Source of the DNA: Antedon mediterranea
Taxonomy: Eukaryota > Echinodermata > Crinoidea > Comatulida > Antedonidae
Length of the DNA stretch: 64,000 bases
Assembly (NCBI RefSeq): GCF_964355755.1
Contig: NC_092674.1
Span: 21,974,001-22,038,000 of the forward strand
Reading direction: 5' to 3'
The position numbers and the translations under genes are program-made. Under the pieces are notes generated by a model that was not told the origin of the DNA, did no database searches, and saw only the letters and a program-made list of their open reading frames with translations. Positions 12,249 through 24,500 of this stretch are shown in pieces. Positions within the stretch are counted from its first letter, which is position 1; every line of letters starts with the position of its first letter.

Positions 12249-12595
12249 TAGGGTAAAGAATAAGACAGAAAATGTTAGTACATTACTAGAATTTCAGTCA
12301 AGATTAACACGTGGATTGAATTTCTATCAGTGGTGCATTGTAAGTGCTTTAAAACTAAATCCTATCAAGCTGCTTTCATCGGATAATTAATAATAATAAT
12401 TGATTTTCCACGTAAAATTGAATGTACGCCTAACGCCTAAAACAATACCATGATTTGACTAGGCAGTCTATTGCAATTCATTTTCTACTATATTAGCTGA
12501 AAAACAATTTCTGACATATTGGTGATAATATAAATAATGTAGGCCTTTATTATTTTAGATAGGCCTACTTATTCGTTCTATTATGATTGTTATAT

Positions 12596-14041
12596 TAATA
12601 ATAATAATAAATAACATTTATAAAGCGCAAGAGACAAAGGTTTCAAAGCGCTGTGTTTTCCAAGATCAGTGCAAGTAGTAGCGTGCGATTATGCTTCTCT
12701 GAAGAGATGAGTTTTGAGTTTAGTTTTAAATGTGATAACAGATTTTGATGAGCGTATTTCGAGTGGTAGAGTGTTCCAGAGTTTTGGGGCTGCGACAGCG
12801 AAAGCACGATCACCGTAAAACCGAGTTCTGGAACGGGGTCCAGGTTTTAGAAGAAGTCTGCTGGATGAACGAAGCGAAGAGTTGGTTGACGGAGTAATGA
12901 TGTCACATATGTAGGCTGGAGCACATCCGTTGATGGCCTTATATGTCAGCAACAGGATTTTAAAACGAATGCGCTGATCAACAGGCAACCAGTGTAAGTC
13001 ACGTAAAACGGGAGAAATATGTTCATGTCGTTTAGTGCCAGTGATAAGTCTTGCGGCGGAATTTTGGATTCGTTGAAGAGGAGATAGATAAGAAGTTGGT
13101 AGGCCGTACAGAAGCGAGTTATTACAGTCCAGACGAGATGAAACAAAAGCATGAACAAGACGTTCAGTTGATGTTTTGTCAAGGTACTTACGAATCTGGC
13201 CGATCTGGTAAATTCCAAAGGAAGCACCACGGCAAACATTACGAATGTGTTCTTTTAAACCGAGGCTGTTGTCTAGTTGGACGCCTAGATTTCTGGCTGA
13301 GCTGGAGGTAGAGACACTAGTATCTCCGATATGGACCAAAGGAAATGATGATGCCTCACGGAACTTTGAATGAAAATGGATCATTTCAGTCTTGGAGTCG
13401 TTGAGCATGAGTTTATTTTGAATGGCCCATGAGCGAACATCTGCAATGCATGATTCAAGGCTGTTAACAGATTCAGAGTGATGTGTAGCTTTCATGATTA
13501 AATATAGTTGAGTGTCATCTGCATAGATCATATGACGAACTTCCGGGTGGGAATCAATGATGTTGCTGAGTGGTCCAGTGTATAAGATGAAATCGAGTGG
13601 ACCTTTTACGGATCCCTGTGGTACACCCCAGGGTAGAGCGAACTCATCAGACATCGAATCACCCACAATGATTGCTTGTCTACGATTCTCAAAATATGAA
13701 ATAAACCATTTCAATGCGGTTCCGCTTATGCCGTATCTTTTATGAAGACGTTGAAATAATAAATCATGATTGATAGTGTCAAATGCTGCGGAGTAGTCGA
13801 GTAGAATAAGTACCGCTTCATTACCTTTGTCTAAAGCAAGTAGTAGATCGTTTGTAACACGTAATAAAGCGGTTTCAGTTGAGTGGAAGCGGCGGTAGGC
13901 TGATTGGACTCTTGAAAACAGGAAATGTTCATCCATATATGCTTTTATCTGAGCAGTTGCAATTCTTTCCAAGACTTTGAAAAGGAAGGGAAGATTTGCT
14001 ATTGATTCGCGAAATTGATTAATTTCGCGATGACAAACCAC
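12596..14041 (-). mobile_element. 5'-truncated CR1-like LINE
   Basis: A 450-codon minus-strand frame (12,689-14,041) encodes most of a CR1/L2-type reverse transcriptase and C-terminus. Visible blocks: FKVLERIATAQIKAYMD, AYRRFHSTETALLRV, LDYSAAFDTINHDLL, GVPQGSV, the catalytic YADDTQLYL, and the C-terminal PKLWNTLPLEIR and FKTKLKTHLF. The 3' end is a short UTR closed by an (ATT)n run near 12,597-12,612, as is usual for the clade. The endonuclease is absent. The RT carries odd residues (VKGPLDF where VLGPLLF is normal), so I take it as an inactive copy. Confidence 0.9.
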
Positions 14042-14597
14042 CTAATGTAATGTTTATGATAATCATTTTAAACAATCATTAAACAAGAATCAATGAACAA
14101 AAATGAATGAATTGTAGAATATTGTGAAATATTAAATGAAGTACGTAATGTACAAACAATTATCTAAGTATTTTCACCTATACTATTACACGCCCAATCA
14201 GACGTCGGGAAGCTGTGATGTAATGTATCCCTTTCTAGTTACAGCCTGCTGCCAGAACGGTGCCTTAGATTGATTTAATTTTATTTTCTATATTTTCATC
14301 TGATTTTAAATAAAAGATGACAAGCACTCATAAATAAACTATTTTTTGTATGTACAGTACATTCTTCCTGTGTAGCCCAGAAGCACCCGATAAAAACGGA
14401 AACAACTAAACAATATTGAACTTGCTTCGATTCAAATGACAATAGTCTATTATTAAACTTGTGAAATCAGTGAATTATCCTACATTACAGGTGTTTTCAT
14501 CTCATTGCTCTCACGAATATAGATTGACTGTTAAGCTTATAATACACTAGTATAGATCTATGTGTGGTGACAAGTTTATGGCGGATATTAGTTAAAC
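14042..14597. promoter_or_regulatory. Upstream region of sulfotransferase gene B
   Basis: Non-coding and AT-rich, ending in the 5' UTR of gene B ('atggcggatattagttaaac' before the chosen ATG). The ATG at 14,578 has no usable frame into exon 2, so the ATG at 14,598 was preferred. No recognisable core promoter motif could be assigned. Confidence 0.4.
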
Positions 14598-17500
14598 ATG
14601 CAGAATAAGGTAAGACTTATTTAAAATCATTTTATGTGTATGACGTAGAATAGCAAGACATTATATTGCAGTTGTGTTAGTATTAATTTTTCTGATCGAA
14701 TTAACTGGATGAGTAAACATAAATATAATAAACCTCTTCGTAAATCTAAAAAAATAACTTTTTCCAAATTGTATTATGTTTCTATAGTTAAAGAACAACA
14801 ACAGATAAAGCTATACATTACGTATTATTATAATACCTTGTTTTCACATTGATTATATTTTGTAGAGTTAATACTGAATTTCTATCCTGCTGTGTTATTT
14901 GTTGTTTTAATTCAGCAGACTGGTACATAATCCTGTCATAAAAAGTCTTACAATTCACACCCGTAATAATTGTAGTGATAAATACAAATGTAGATTAAAA
15001 CAATTGATGCTATTATGTATTTTGATATTTGAACAGGGGAAGTCTTTATTTGTTTCCTGTGTCATCTTTGCTTTTGTATTACTGTATATGATAGACATCA
15101 AAGTTGAACTAAAACCGACTGGACCAGAATTAAGTTTCTCCCAAAGACTTATATACTCACCGTCAATACTCAATCTGAAAAATCTATCAAATTCAAGCAT
15201 TCCGGTTTATGCGTCACATTCTCCTACGTCTCTAAATGATGGAATATCGTTTCATACCGATTATCAGCGAGTTAAAGGAAGATTTCTCTCTGAATTAAAC
15301 ATTCCACAGGGTCTGCGTAAACTCACTGGAGAGGATGTAAGTATGCATCATAATTGACGTTTAGTGTTTACGAAATGTCATCATTTGAACACACGTTATA
15401 AAATAATGCAAAAAGACTCGCTCCTAATTCTGGTGGTGGAACAAGTCTTCGCGGATAAAGACTATAAACCGTAGGTCCAGTTTACCGAGTTTATTCGTGT
15501 GTACTTTAAATGACCCAGTTCATTTTCATTCGGGATGAGTGGAGGGTTACCTCGGTGAACTGGTTCACAAAATAGCTTCTGTGTTTGTGGATTACCATTT
15601 ATCTGATATGTATGTTTGTATTTACTTGTTTTTATTTACTATTGGTAATCCTTGGCGATATGCTCCTAAATTAAAGATATGAAATAATATTCCATGTATT
15701 TTTGTAGGTACTGAAATCGACACCCCAAGTGTTTGATTCACGATACAAGAGCCCGTGCTGGATTAACGATAAACATATACTTCGTTGCCTTCCATATTGT
15801 TTCTCTGCTGGAATACCAAAATCCGCAACAACGGATATGAATAGTAAAATAGTTAGTCATCCTGACATTGTTGATGGCAGAGGAGAGCATTGGTGGACCA
15901 GAAACCGTTATAGTAAGTTCTAAAAAATGTATAGTATTAACTGTACTGTCGTTGTATTAGCTATACTGTCGTAGTAATAGACTTTCAAATATAGGCTACT
16001 AAAATTAGGGATAGACCTGTTCATAAAAAAGATTTCGAATATGTTATAATGTAGTGCATGTTTATTAGAAAGAATGTGATAGGTATATTAATCTAAACAA
16101 AATAACATTTCAAACGAGAAAACTTGTTAAACTTATTTCTATATCTTTTAAAACGTATCTTAAAGGATAGTATGTAATGTATGCTGTGACTAAAATAAAA
16201 TAACAAAAAATAATAACAAGAATAAATATAGAACATGTAACACTATGATATTTTCACAATTTAGGTACCGTCCGTAATCTGAATCTGAAGTCCCACTATT
16301 TACAGTAGTAGACATATTACTGAACATTTTTATTTTTTAATAATAATGAATTATATAATTGTTGGTCTACTGTATATAATTATTTGGATTTTATCGTAAA
16401 TACTTATTTTTTTTTCTACTAAATGTGTAGAATCTTTTGGAATGATCAGATTTTCTGACTTCTTGAGTTATACTATCTTGGTCGATTTTGTTTTATAATG
16501 TTTGTTTGGCTGGCCGAGTGATTAGGACCTTGACTGTCATATAAAGAGACCTTGTCCGAAATAGCACGACCACTCTTCGTTTTTGTGTAAATGATCATAA
16601 GAGATAACATAGATTTTATATTTTTTATTACGGTTACCGCTCGTTTGTATGATTGGCATTTAAGGCTTATATACTTGAATAATGATGTAACTAAAAACCT
16701 GTATTTTTTTTCCTTATTGAATTCAGATGGTTATAAAAATATCTGGGCTACAGAAAGGAAAGGTAATTTCAATTCAATTCAATTCACTTTTATTTCAGAA
16801 CAAAGTCAATATCATAACACATAAGAATATTCTAATAAATAAATGTAAATAAGTAAAACATCTATACCATATGTCGCACATAATAATGCCGTCGGAAAAC
16901 CGTCGGTTTTCAACTGGAGTGAAATAACATTATAATGGCTATACTGATACAAGTTAACATACGTAAAAGTATACATGACATTATGTATACAGAAGTTCAA
17001 TCCATTTTCTGTCCAACTTGCATTGCACCTGTTGCAGGATTTAGCTTTTTTATTATTTATGTTTTAGTTTTTTAGGCTAGTTAGGGACGTAGGGGGACAC
17101 AACTAATCAAGCTCTTTTGAGTTTTTATGTGTTTCCTTTTCATCTTTTTTATGTTCTCATATATTGTTGTTGTATATTTTCATGATTGAGGATGAATAAA
17201 GAATATTTGAATTTGTGAAAAAAAAAAAAAAAAAAAAAAAAAACTTTGAATCTTTTAGAATTCGAGACAAAACACATGTTATTAAAGTATTACAGCTTTT
17301 TTCAATTTTTTGTTTTGAAACAAAAAATATATTTCCGAATGTACTCATAGAAGGAGGGAACATGGTTATCAACAAACTTAACTTAAGTCCCATTTATTTG
17401 TCATTTTTATACATTTTGCGTCCATTGTACGTCCATTTATCTGTGGCTGGAAAACACGATCAATTCCGCTCCCCCTGAGAAACACAGTGCCGCGGAGAAT

Positions 17501-20500
17501 ATGTACATAGTACAGTAGGCCTCTGTTGGTATTTGTTGCAGTCAGACATAAGATCAATGGACTATTACGTGTTCTTGACAAGGCGAGCTCAGTGCGCTGT
17601 TGTTATATTGCCTTGGTTATCCTCACTAGTATTGTAATTTATTCTAGGATCGGTTGCATTCGAAAGATATTTGAATGGATTTGGTTTGTTAGCAAACAAG
17701 TTACATATAGGACTTTCGGACTTAGCTGCTCATCTTATTTCAGGTACCGCTTTATTATTTACGTTATACAAATAATGAATGTTTATGAGCTGAATGGTGA
17801 GAATATTTTATGGGTTGAAAATTGACGAGTTTTAACGAGTCGGAGCCGAGTTTAAATTAAATAGAGCAGTCAATTTTTCATCGAATACTTCAACGAATAC
17901 AAAACATTCATTATTTGTTTGTAACACACCTATACCTTTTTTCAATGTATCCATCGTAAATCATTGACGAATGCTAGGCCTTTCAAAACAGCAGTTCTCT
18001 AACTTTGAACACGAAATAGAACAGGTATAGCGGCAAGCACGCACAACCAGTTGATTTTCAAAATATAAAATAAATATGTTTACAAACGTGCATTATTAAT
18101 TATAACCATTATTAGATACAACTTTCGCTAATTCCAAATGACACGTGATACGTAATTAACCAATCACATTGCAAGAATACAATCAGGTGTGTTGACTTAT
18201 ATTTGTGATCTTCTAATATTTGACTGAATTTTTTTTATAAACACTCAACTTGTCATCTGTTTGAAGTGCACAGGAAATTAATAATTTACAATTATAATGA
18301 TTAATATAGTAGATAGATCAACTTCGCTGCTCTGGGACAATCATATTTTAGATGGTGTTGATGGTGGTCCAGAATATACACATGCTGATGTCATTCGACT
18401 TGTACAACCAAACGCAAAGATAATCGCTATTTTCAGAAATCCATCCGAAAGGTATTTAATCTGGCTTTGTCTACACTGTCAAACTTTATATGACAAATAA
18501 CGTGATGGGCTGCCATATTTGAGCATATCACTACCATCTTTGGGCATATCACACTTTTTTGTCAAATTTATTTTGATAGTGTAGGCCTAGAAGAGCTTTA
18601 AATATCAAAAACGATACGTGCCTATATCTATACCGTATTTATTTGAATTAACGGCCCACCACATGCATACACACATTTTAATTTTAGTAGAATTCATTGA
18701 CTGCCATGATCTACAATTTACAAGTATTTTGATAACAATTGCTTTTGCAATCTGTATTTTATCACTTCTTGCATTGTTTAAAAATCTATTTAGGCATTGA
18801 TGTATACATGTTACTATTACACATAAAATAAACGCTTGCATCGAATAAACTATAAATATACATAACAAATATCTTGCTGAACAATAAACACCCCCAGGGC
18901 CTTTATTGTAAGACCTCAGACATACTTTATTAATCACAAACTCGCCGTCAAAAGTAAGTAACTTAATCCGCTAAACATTTTGTTTACATATTTTTAAAAA
19001 AGTAAATAGTATTTCTATATACATAAGTTGGACTATATTAATTTCATAATTTCATTATATGTTATTTGTATTTAATTTGTGTTTAATTTGTTAACAGATT
19101 ATACTCGGATTATAAATATTTTAAACAGATGCAACATAAATCACCTGATTTATTCCATAAAAAAGTAGTGAACTCATTAAGGATATTTAATAATTGTCTA
19201 AAAGACCACGATATAAGGAAATGTACATATACATACAAGGGTGATGTGGTGAGTACAAGCTAGGCAATCTAACAACAGGACACTGCGCTCGCCTTGCCTA
19301 GATAGGAACATTCCTTTGATCTTATGTCTGGCTGCGACAGATACAAACAGTACTGTACTATGGTGGCGCGTGTTGTATATTAAGGGGCGTGGAACTAATC
19401 GTGTCGCAGCCACATATAAAACTTTTGAACTCCGGAGCTCAGCATCCTGGTGTTAGATTGCATTAGTACAAGTATATCTTCCATAATACGTTTAGTTTTC
19501 TCCTTCTAAAGTTTCGTTTCCACTAGGACGCAACGAAAGGCAGTTAGCAGCGAGAGATTATTTAAACTGTCGCTTTTGGTTGGTCAATTCGCTTGCTTTG
19601 CGTCCTAGTGAGAAAGAAGCGTTACGAGTACAGCAACCAGTAACATTCAGTAACACCTTTAATCACGCCTCGGTTAACAGTGATTACAGGCAACATATTC
19701 GAATGTTTTGAGCAAACGTGAAAACATCAGCAGAGATTCTGGTGATTTATGAAAAAATCAGTCTGTCCGCCGATTCTTAAGTATTAAGCATTTTTAAAGA
19801 TTGAGTAGCTCTGTTCACAGACAAGTTTAGTAAGTCTTTGTGAAACATATATCTCTCTGTCAATCTTACAGCTATCTGTACATGTTTATTTTCAGAGACT
19901 TCATATTGGAAATTACAATATATTTGTTCGTGAATGGATGAGAGCTTTTCCACGTAATCAATTGCATTTTCTCCGCACTGATGAATGGAAGAATTGCGCA
20001 GTAGAATTACCGAAAATATATGATTTCCTCAATATTAGTAAGTCTATGATGATCACCAGAACCTGGGTTTACTTCAATGACTAAAGATTCTGCTTTGTCT
20101 CCACTACCAAACTATATGTGACAACAACGATGATGACATATCACTATCATATTCTGCACATCACATGTAAAACTAGTTTGATAGTGTAGATAGAGCATTA
20201 TAGTTATCATAATGTTGCATGAGAAGGAAACATTAAAAGCGATGTATCAAAAGAAATAGTAGTACATTATGGTGCATTCATTGGCCAAACTTTCTTGCGT
20301 TGCGCTCTAGTGGGAACCAAGCTTTAAACTCCATGTTATTCACAATCTTCCAATCAATGACAAGAATCTATTTTCGTGTTTTGCAATATCATTTGTGTAC
20401 CTTCCAATATCAAATTGGTATATATTAAATGAGTATAAATAATATGTTGATAAATATTTATGTCTTTTGTAACTAGTTTCTTTTTAATTTAGGAGTTTTG

Positions 20501-20674
20501 AATGCCAGTGAACTTACATCAATCTGTAATGGCAAATTAAAGAATGTGAACACATCTTCGAAAAAGCTTGGCCCAATGCTTACAGAAACTCGTATTTTAT
20601 TGGACGATTTCTACAGACCTTTTTTGAAAGACTTAGCCAACATATTAGAAGATGATCGTTACACGTGGAACTAA
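14598..20674 (+). CDS. CHST15-like Golgi carbohydrate sulfotransferase, gene B
   Basis: Exons: 14598-14609, 15037-15336, 15708-15912, 17648-17743, 18313-18451, 19098-19248, 19896-20037, 20493-20674; 408 residues, all junctions in phase. Four of the last five exons have exactly the lengths found in gene A (96, 151, 142, 182) and the others differ by whole codons, so the two genes are a tandem paralogue pair. It begins with a four-codon exon, then a signal anchor at about residues 6-20 (SLFVSCVIFAFVLLY). The 5'-PAPS loop is GIPKSATTDM (about 139-148), where gene A has GTPKSGTSDL. The 3' motif is IFRNPSER. Introns carry MITEs and a poly-A retroposon. A polyadenylation signal AATAAA lies at 20,975. 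Whether the changed loop affects activity is unknown. Confidence 0.88.
15425..15590 (+). mobile_element. SINE body copy (headless)
   Basis: In the intron after exon 2 of gene B. It matches the SINE body at 5770-5920, through words such as 'ggataaagactataaaccgt' and 'ggtccagt', but is diverged and lacks the tRNA-like head. Confidence 0.6.
16745..17243 (+). mobile_element. Poly-A-terminated retroposon in an intron of gene B
   Basis: Starts with a (TTCAA)n-like run at 16,767-16,785 and ends with AATAAAGAATATTTGAATTTG followed by a 26-base A run (17,218-17,243). This is the mark of a reverse-transcribed insertion, probably the 3' end of a LINE or a SINE riding on it. A similar end (AATAAATGTTACTTTGAATTG) lies near 40,015-40,045. 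No target-site duplication was obvious. Confidence 0.5.
17480..17620 (-). mobile_element. Inverted copy of the MITE at 19,257-19,462
   Basis: 'cagacataagatcaa' and the following 'caaggcgagc..agtg' words are the reverse complement of sequence at 19,285-19,345. It lies just before exon 4 of gene B; the 19.3-kb copy starts just after the donor of exon 6. The pair therefore forms a possible long-range inverted repeat inside one transcript. Confidence 0.55.
17766..17931. mobile_element. Foldback MITE ('AATAATGAATGTTT' family)
   Basis: The left end ATACAAATAATGAATG is matched by CATTCATTATTTGTTT on the right; the interior arms are imperfectly complementary. A second, nearly perfect copy lies at 33,351-33,519. 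Confidence 0.7.
18472..18599. mobile_element. MITE, 'TGTCTACACTA' family
   Basis: Starts about 20 bases after the donor of exon 5 of gene B. Ends: TTGTCTACACTGTCAAA and TTTGATAGTGTAGGC; interior 'gggcatatcacac' is shared with the copies at 7651, 20,091 and 22,605. Confidence 0.7.
19257..19462. mobile_element. Foldback MITE, 'GCAATCTAACA' family
   Basis: Begins eight bases after the donor of exon 6 of gene B. The left end GCAATCTAACAACAGGA is inverted at the right as ATCCTGGTGTTAGATTGC. The interior is partly shared, in opposite orientation, with 17,480-17,620. Confidence 0.7.
19508..19620. mobile_element. MITE, 'GGTTCCCACTAG' family, diverged copy
   Basis: Arms AAAGTTTCGTTTCCACTAGG and CGTCCTAGTGAGAAAG are inverted; the interior retains the 'ttggtcaattcgcttgc' word of the family. 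It lies in the intron before exon 7 of gene B. Confidence 0.65.
20091..20197. mobile_element. MITE, 'TGTCTACACTA' family, short copy
   Basis: Intronic copy with ends TTTGTCTCCACTACCAAAC and GTTTGATAGTGTAGATA and the shared interior word 'catatcactatcatattctg'. An arm of the GGTTCCCACTAG family follows at 20,281-20,326. Confidence 0.65.
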
Positions 20675-20714
20675 CGAACTTAAAGGATGCAACTACGTCA
20701 ACTAAAAATCTAGT

Positions 20715-20812
20715 GCGTTAAGGAATACGTATTTCATTGGACGACTCCTAGGTACCCTTTTCGAAAGATTTAGCCTACATGCTTACACTTCACCAGGCGA
20801 TGGATACAAACG
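20715..20812 (+). pseudogene. Decayed duplicate of the last sulfotransferase exon
   Basis: Forty bases after the stop of gene B, 'acgtatttcattggacgact' and what follows align with the terminal exon of gene B (about 20,588-20,670: 'cgtattttattggacgattt', then the codons for YRPFLKDLANIL). Substitutions and indels have broken the frame. It is a remnant of a duplication of this exon or of a lost third gene. Confidence 0.65.
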
Positions 20813-21578
20813 GATATATGCCTACATTTTATGACGAGCAATTAGTATTAGACATGTACTCCGAACACAGTTTAACCAGACATAGAAGTTGAATTAAAAA
20901 TATTGCCACCTCAGACTAAACAGAGTAATGATTTTAATGCATAGTAGCTGTTGAAAAGGAATTTCTCAAAAGGCAATAAACCGCAAATAATATTTGAAAG
21001 ATTATATTCAGTTATTATCATCGTATTTTTGTCGTGCTTCTGACAATAATTTTTTGCCTATAATACAATAAACAGTTTCGACAAGAGGTTACATTTGTCG
21101 CCGACCTTACACAATGAGGTCTATAATGCTGAAGAATTGGGTACCTTGCAAGCAGTGGAAAAACAAGAGGGAATTAGAGGGAATGTGTATCTCAAAGGTG
21201 TCTCGTTCTATTGAATTCCTAAAACGACTCGAGGAGCGATAGTAGCATGTATTATTTACAAGTTCACATGTATTCTGTCCTTAAAAATTGGAGTAGTTGT
21301 TCAAGAAACCTCGCCATGGGGACCAGCAAAGCTGAGAGCTATGTTAGACCTATTATTTTAGTTAATTTTTCATGAATTTAAATAAAACGCAGTTTCCTTA
21401 AATTTTATTTTCATCATCAGTGTATGCCTATAATCATTACCAATTATGAATATTTAGAAATAAAGATAGTTCTGACGTAGTATGCTGAATAATTATAGAT
21501 CCATTTTCTTTATTTTCTTTGCGTTGAATAACTGTGTATACGCATACAGTACACTTGTCATTGGTCTTTATACCGTAC
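20813..21578. other. Intergenic region between convergent genes
   Basis: Separates gene B (plus) from MACPF-ApeC gene 1 (minus). It contains AATAAA at 20,975 for gene B and, on the minus strand, AATAAA near 21,508 for gene 1. No gene seen. Confidence 0.55.
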
Positions 21579-24500
21579 TTAGCCTACTCCAGGAATAGGA
21601 ACTTCTGGTATAATGTCTTTGTCAGGCTTGACCCATGGTTCGTAGTAGCAATAATGGAGGACATGATTGTTTCTGTCTCCAGAATCATATGGATGTTTAC
21701 CTCCGGCATCGTTATTGTTTGTACTGTCTTCGTCATCCCAACGGAAGAACTCTTCAGTTACGTTTGTGCCATGAACCTGTAATAAACATTAAATAAATTC
21801 ATAATGATATTGCATAAATCTTTTTCCACCTTAAACTTTTCTCAAATCGTCAATGAATTTCAATAATGTAATATCTAGATTTGCTTTATGCCCACATAGC
21901 GCTCCATACATATAGCGCCACCATAATTATATACATTCTATGCGAACATGGCGGAATGCAATAAAGTACCACAGTTACGTACTAAGCGAACGTGTCCATT
22001 AATATACCGTTATTACAAATAAGAGCTACTAAATCATGACCTAAACCTTTTCCATTTTATATGTTTGATTACCATTTCCTGTCTGTAATTGTGTAGGCCT
22101 ACTATACACCACAAAGAAAGGTAATGAATATTTATGTATGTTAATGGTTTTATTTTGTTGTGAATGGAAATAAAGAAACAAACTAAACTAAACTAAACTA
22201 AACTAAATGTTGAACTTCCACTATTAAGTGTTTCTATTACCACTGAAATAAATTATGACGAGTACAGAAAAGAAAATATGACACACATAAGCCTCGCAGT
22301 ATATTCTTGACTGTTCACTCTTCACCTACCTTTTGACATCCCCTTGATTCCGAGAGTAGGTAAAATGGTGTATCTGTCGGCAGGTAGGCAGCGCGCGAGA
22401 TTTGATCGGTCTTACAACAATACTCGATAAGGGTGTTATCGTCATAATTTCCTTCGGGCATCGATCCACTGTAAGTGTTCTTGTTCTTTCGATTCTCATC
22501 ATCCCAGTAGATATAACCTTCGTCCATTCCTGTTTTAACATTAAGATTTCTCTAGTTTTTATTTTACATTTGCACATTGAATTAGGCTGAGGCTTGAAGT
22601 TCTTAAGCTCTGTCTACACTTCATCAAACTTTATGTGACAAAGACATGTGATGTGCCCATATAGGAACATGATGATGTCATATCACTATCATATTTTGGC
22701 ATATTACTACCATATTTAGGTAAACCACACTTTTTGTCACACAAAGTTTGATAGTGTACATCTTAATGTAGTCAAACGTTTACTTTATTTGAGTTTATTT
22801 TCCCTGCACTCCTTAATATAGAGACCAATTATATTTGAATATAATGACATTTAATTTATTATAATAGGCTTATTAATGTACACAAATATTTAAAATATAG
22901 TCGAATCAAATCAGCATACATACCATCTGGACATACACTGCCTTTCTTGAATATGCAATAAGAACCCTCTGGCCACGTCCAGTCATATTCACTACCCTCA
23001 AACTGAGTCTTCATACAGAAGTCTTGCTCCATACCAGTTACATCGTAAGGTCCTTCAAAGTGAAGTGGGTCTGACCAATAGTTATTACCCTTGCTATTTT
23101 CAGTGTCTTGGTATCGAGAGCCTTCATGCCACGGAAAGTCAACGTCTGCAGGACAACCTACAACTGGCTTTGGAAGTCCGTAGTAACCTTTAGGCCAAGT
23201 TATTGGAATCTGTATAACGGGATCTGAAATACAACGTTTCTATTTCTATTACGTGTTCTATAGCATGGCATGTGTAAGATAACAGTGCCCTCACACCCAT
23301 TTGCTTGTGCTTATGTTATTCTGTCTCGAATATATCTCTCGGGTAATTCAAACAAGTTCTTTATTTTATAAATTATATACTATTTTCGAGTGAAATTGTT
23401 TTCTATACTTCAAATTTGTGGTTCTTTTATAAACATTCCATGCATTTTTGTTATCTTTATACTACGCAGGCGCAGATACAGACATTGGTATAGGTGTGGC
23501 TATAAGAAAATATGTAGTCTAAATATGTAATTATAATGTTAGGTCTATTACCAAGAAAACTTAAAATAGAATAATAATATTGATATTTCATATAGAGCGT
23601 GCTGAGAATCCACCGTCTGTTAGACCACCTATGAAATTGACCATTGTCATGAAGAGAGTCAATAACATGTTTCTGATGAAATACTTTTAATTTGTTTGCC
23701 CGAGCTTTTTGTCACTCAGCTTTGAGTGCGCGTGATCGCGTCATAACTCGTTCCCGAGCTCTGTTTGGCTGCCCAATGTTTCACTTCAAAAACAATACGA
23801 AACTATTCGAACTACTAATTTCGCTGTGTCAAAGCGAAACAATTTCCGGAAATCGAACTAGAATTTGTCGCAGAGGTTTGAATAGAACAAATATAAATAC
23901 GCATGCTTATAATGAATGCACATTTAAAGTTTGTCCAACTGTTAGTTACGGAGTTATATCGTATGTAGATCAAATGCCAAAAATCATACTTCCGGCTATT
24001 TTTGGACAAACTTTTCCATTAGAACGAATATTAATATGCATCTTCCAAATTGTTTGACACTAAAATTATTTCATTTAATCCAAGCGTTACAAAGATATGA
24101 CCACTTTGTTTTCAATGGGTCAAAATATTCAAATTGAGGTCAGAGGTTAAAGATGAATTTTTAAAATTTGACAACATGAGTTTTTAAAACCAGATGCTTC
24201 AAATATTCATTAAACGCAATGTTTACACTTTCTCCATGATTTGCACACGAACATACATAGGGAACTAGACTATTCGTATCTATATATAAATTTACGTAAG
24301 GGCAAAAATCGGTAAATCGCGCCTTACTTCTAGAATTTTTACTCGATGGTATATAAAGTTGGTTCGTACTTTCGGTACTGATTTTAACCGCCTGATGTAA
24401 CCCTGTTTACTAATTAAATTGAGTTAGATAATTAGTTATTGACGATTAAAACGAATTTAGGTTCAACGATTTGCCCCAAATAGGGGTGTTTTCCGATCGT

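Noticed and set aside
13051-13745. Plus-strand frames of 62-86 codons
   Set aside because: They are antisense shadows of the CR1-like reverse transcriptase.
16505-16580. tRNA-like A box 'tggccgagtgattagga'
   Set aside because: The B-box region is degenerate and no cloverleaf closes; probably an old SINE head, too decayed to annotate.
16727-16762. Exon-like segment 'ttcag|ATGG..AAAG|gtaatt' in gene B
   Set aside because: Its peptide matches nothing in gene A, whereas 17,648-17,743 has the same length (96) and pattern as exon 4 of gene A and restores the frame.
23692-24057. 121-codon frame on the plus strand
   Set aside because: It is inside an intron of gene 1 on the opposite strand, has no splice partners and no recognisable domain.
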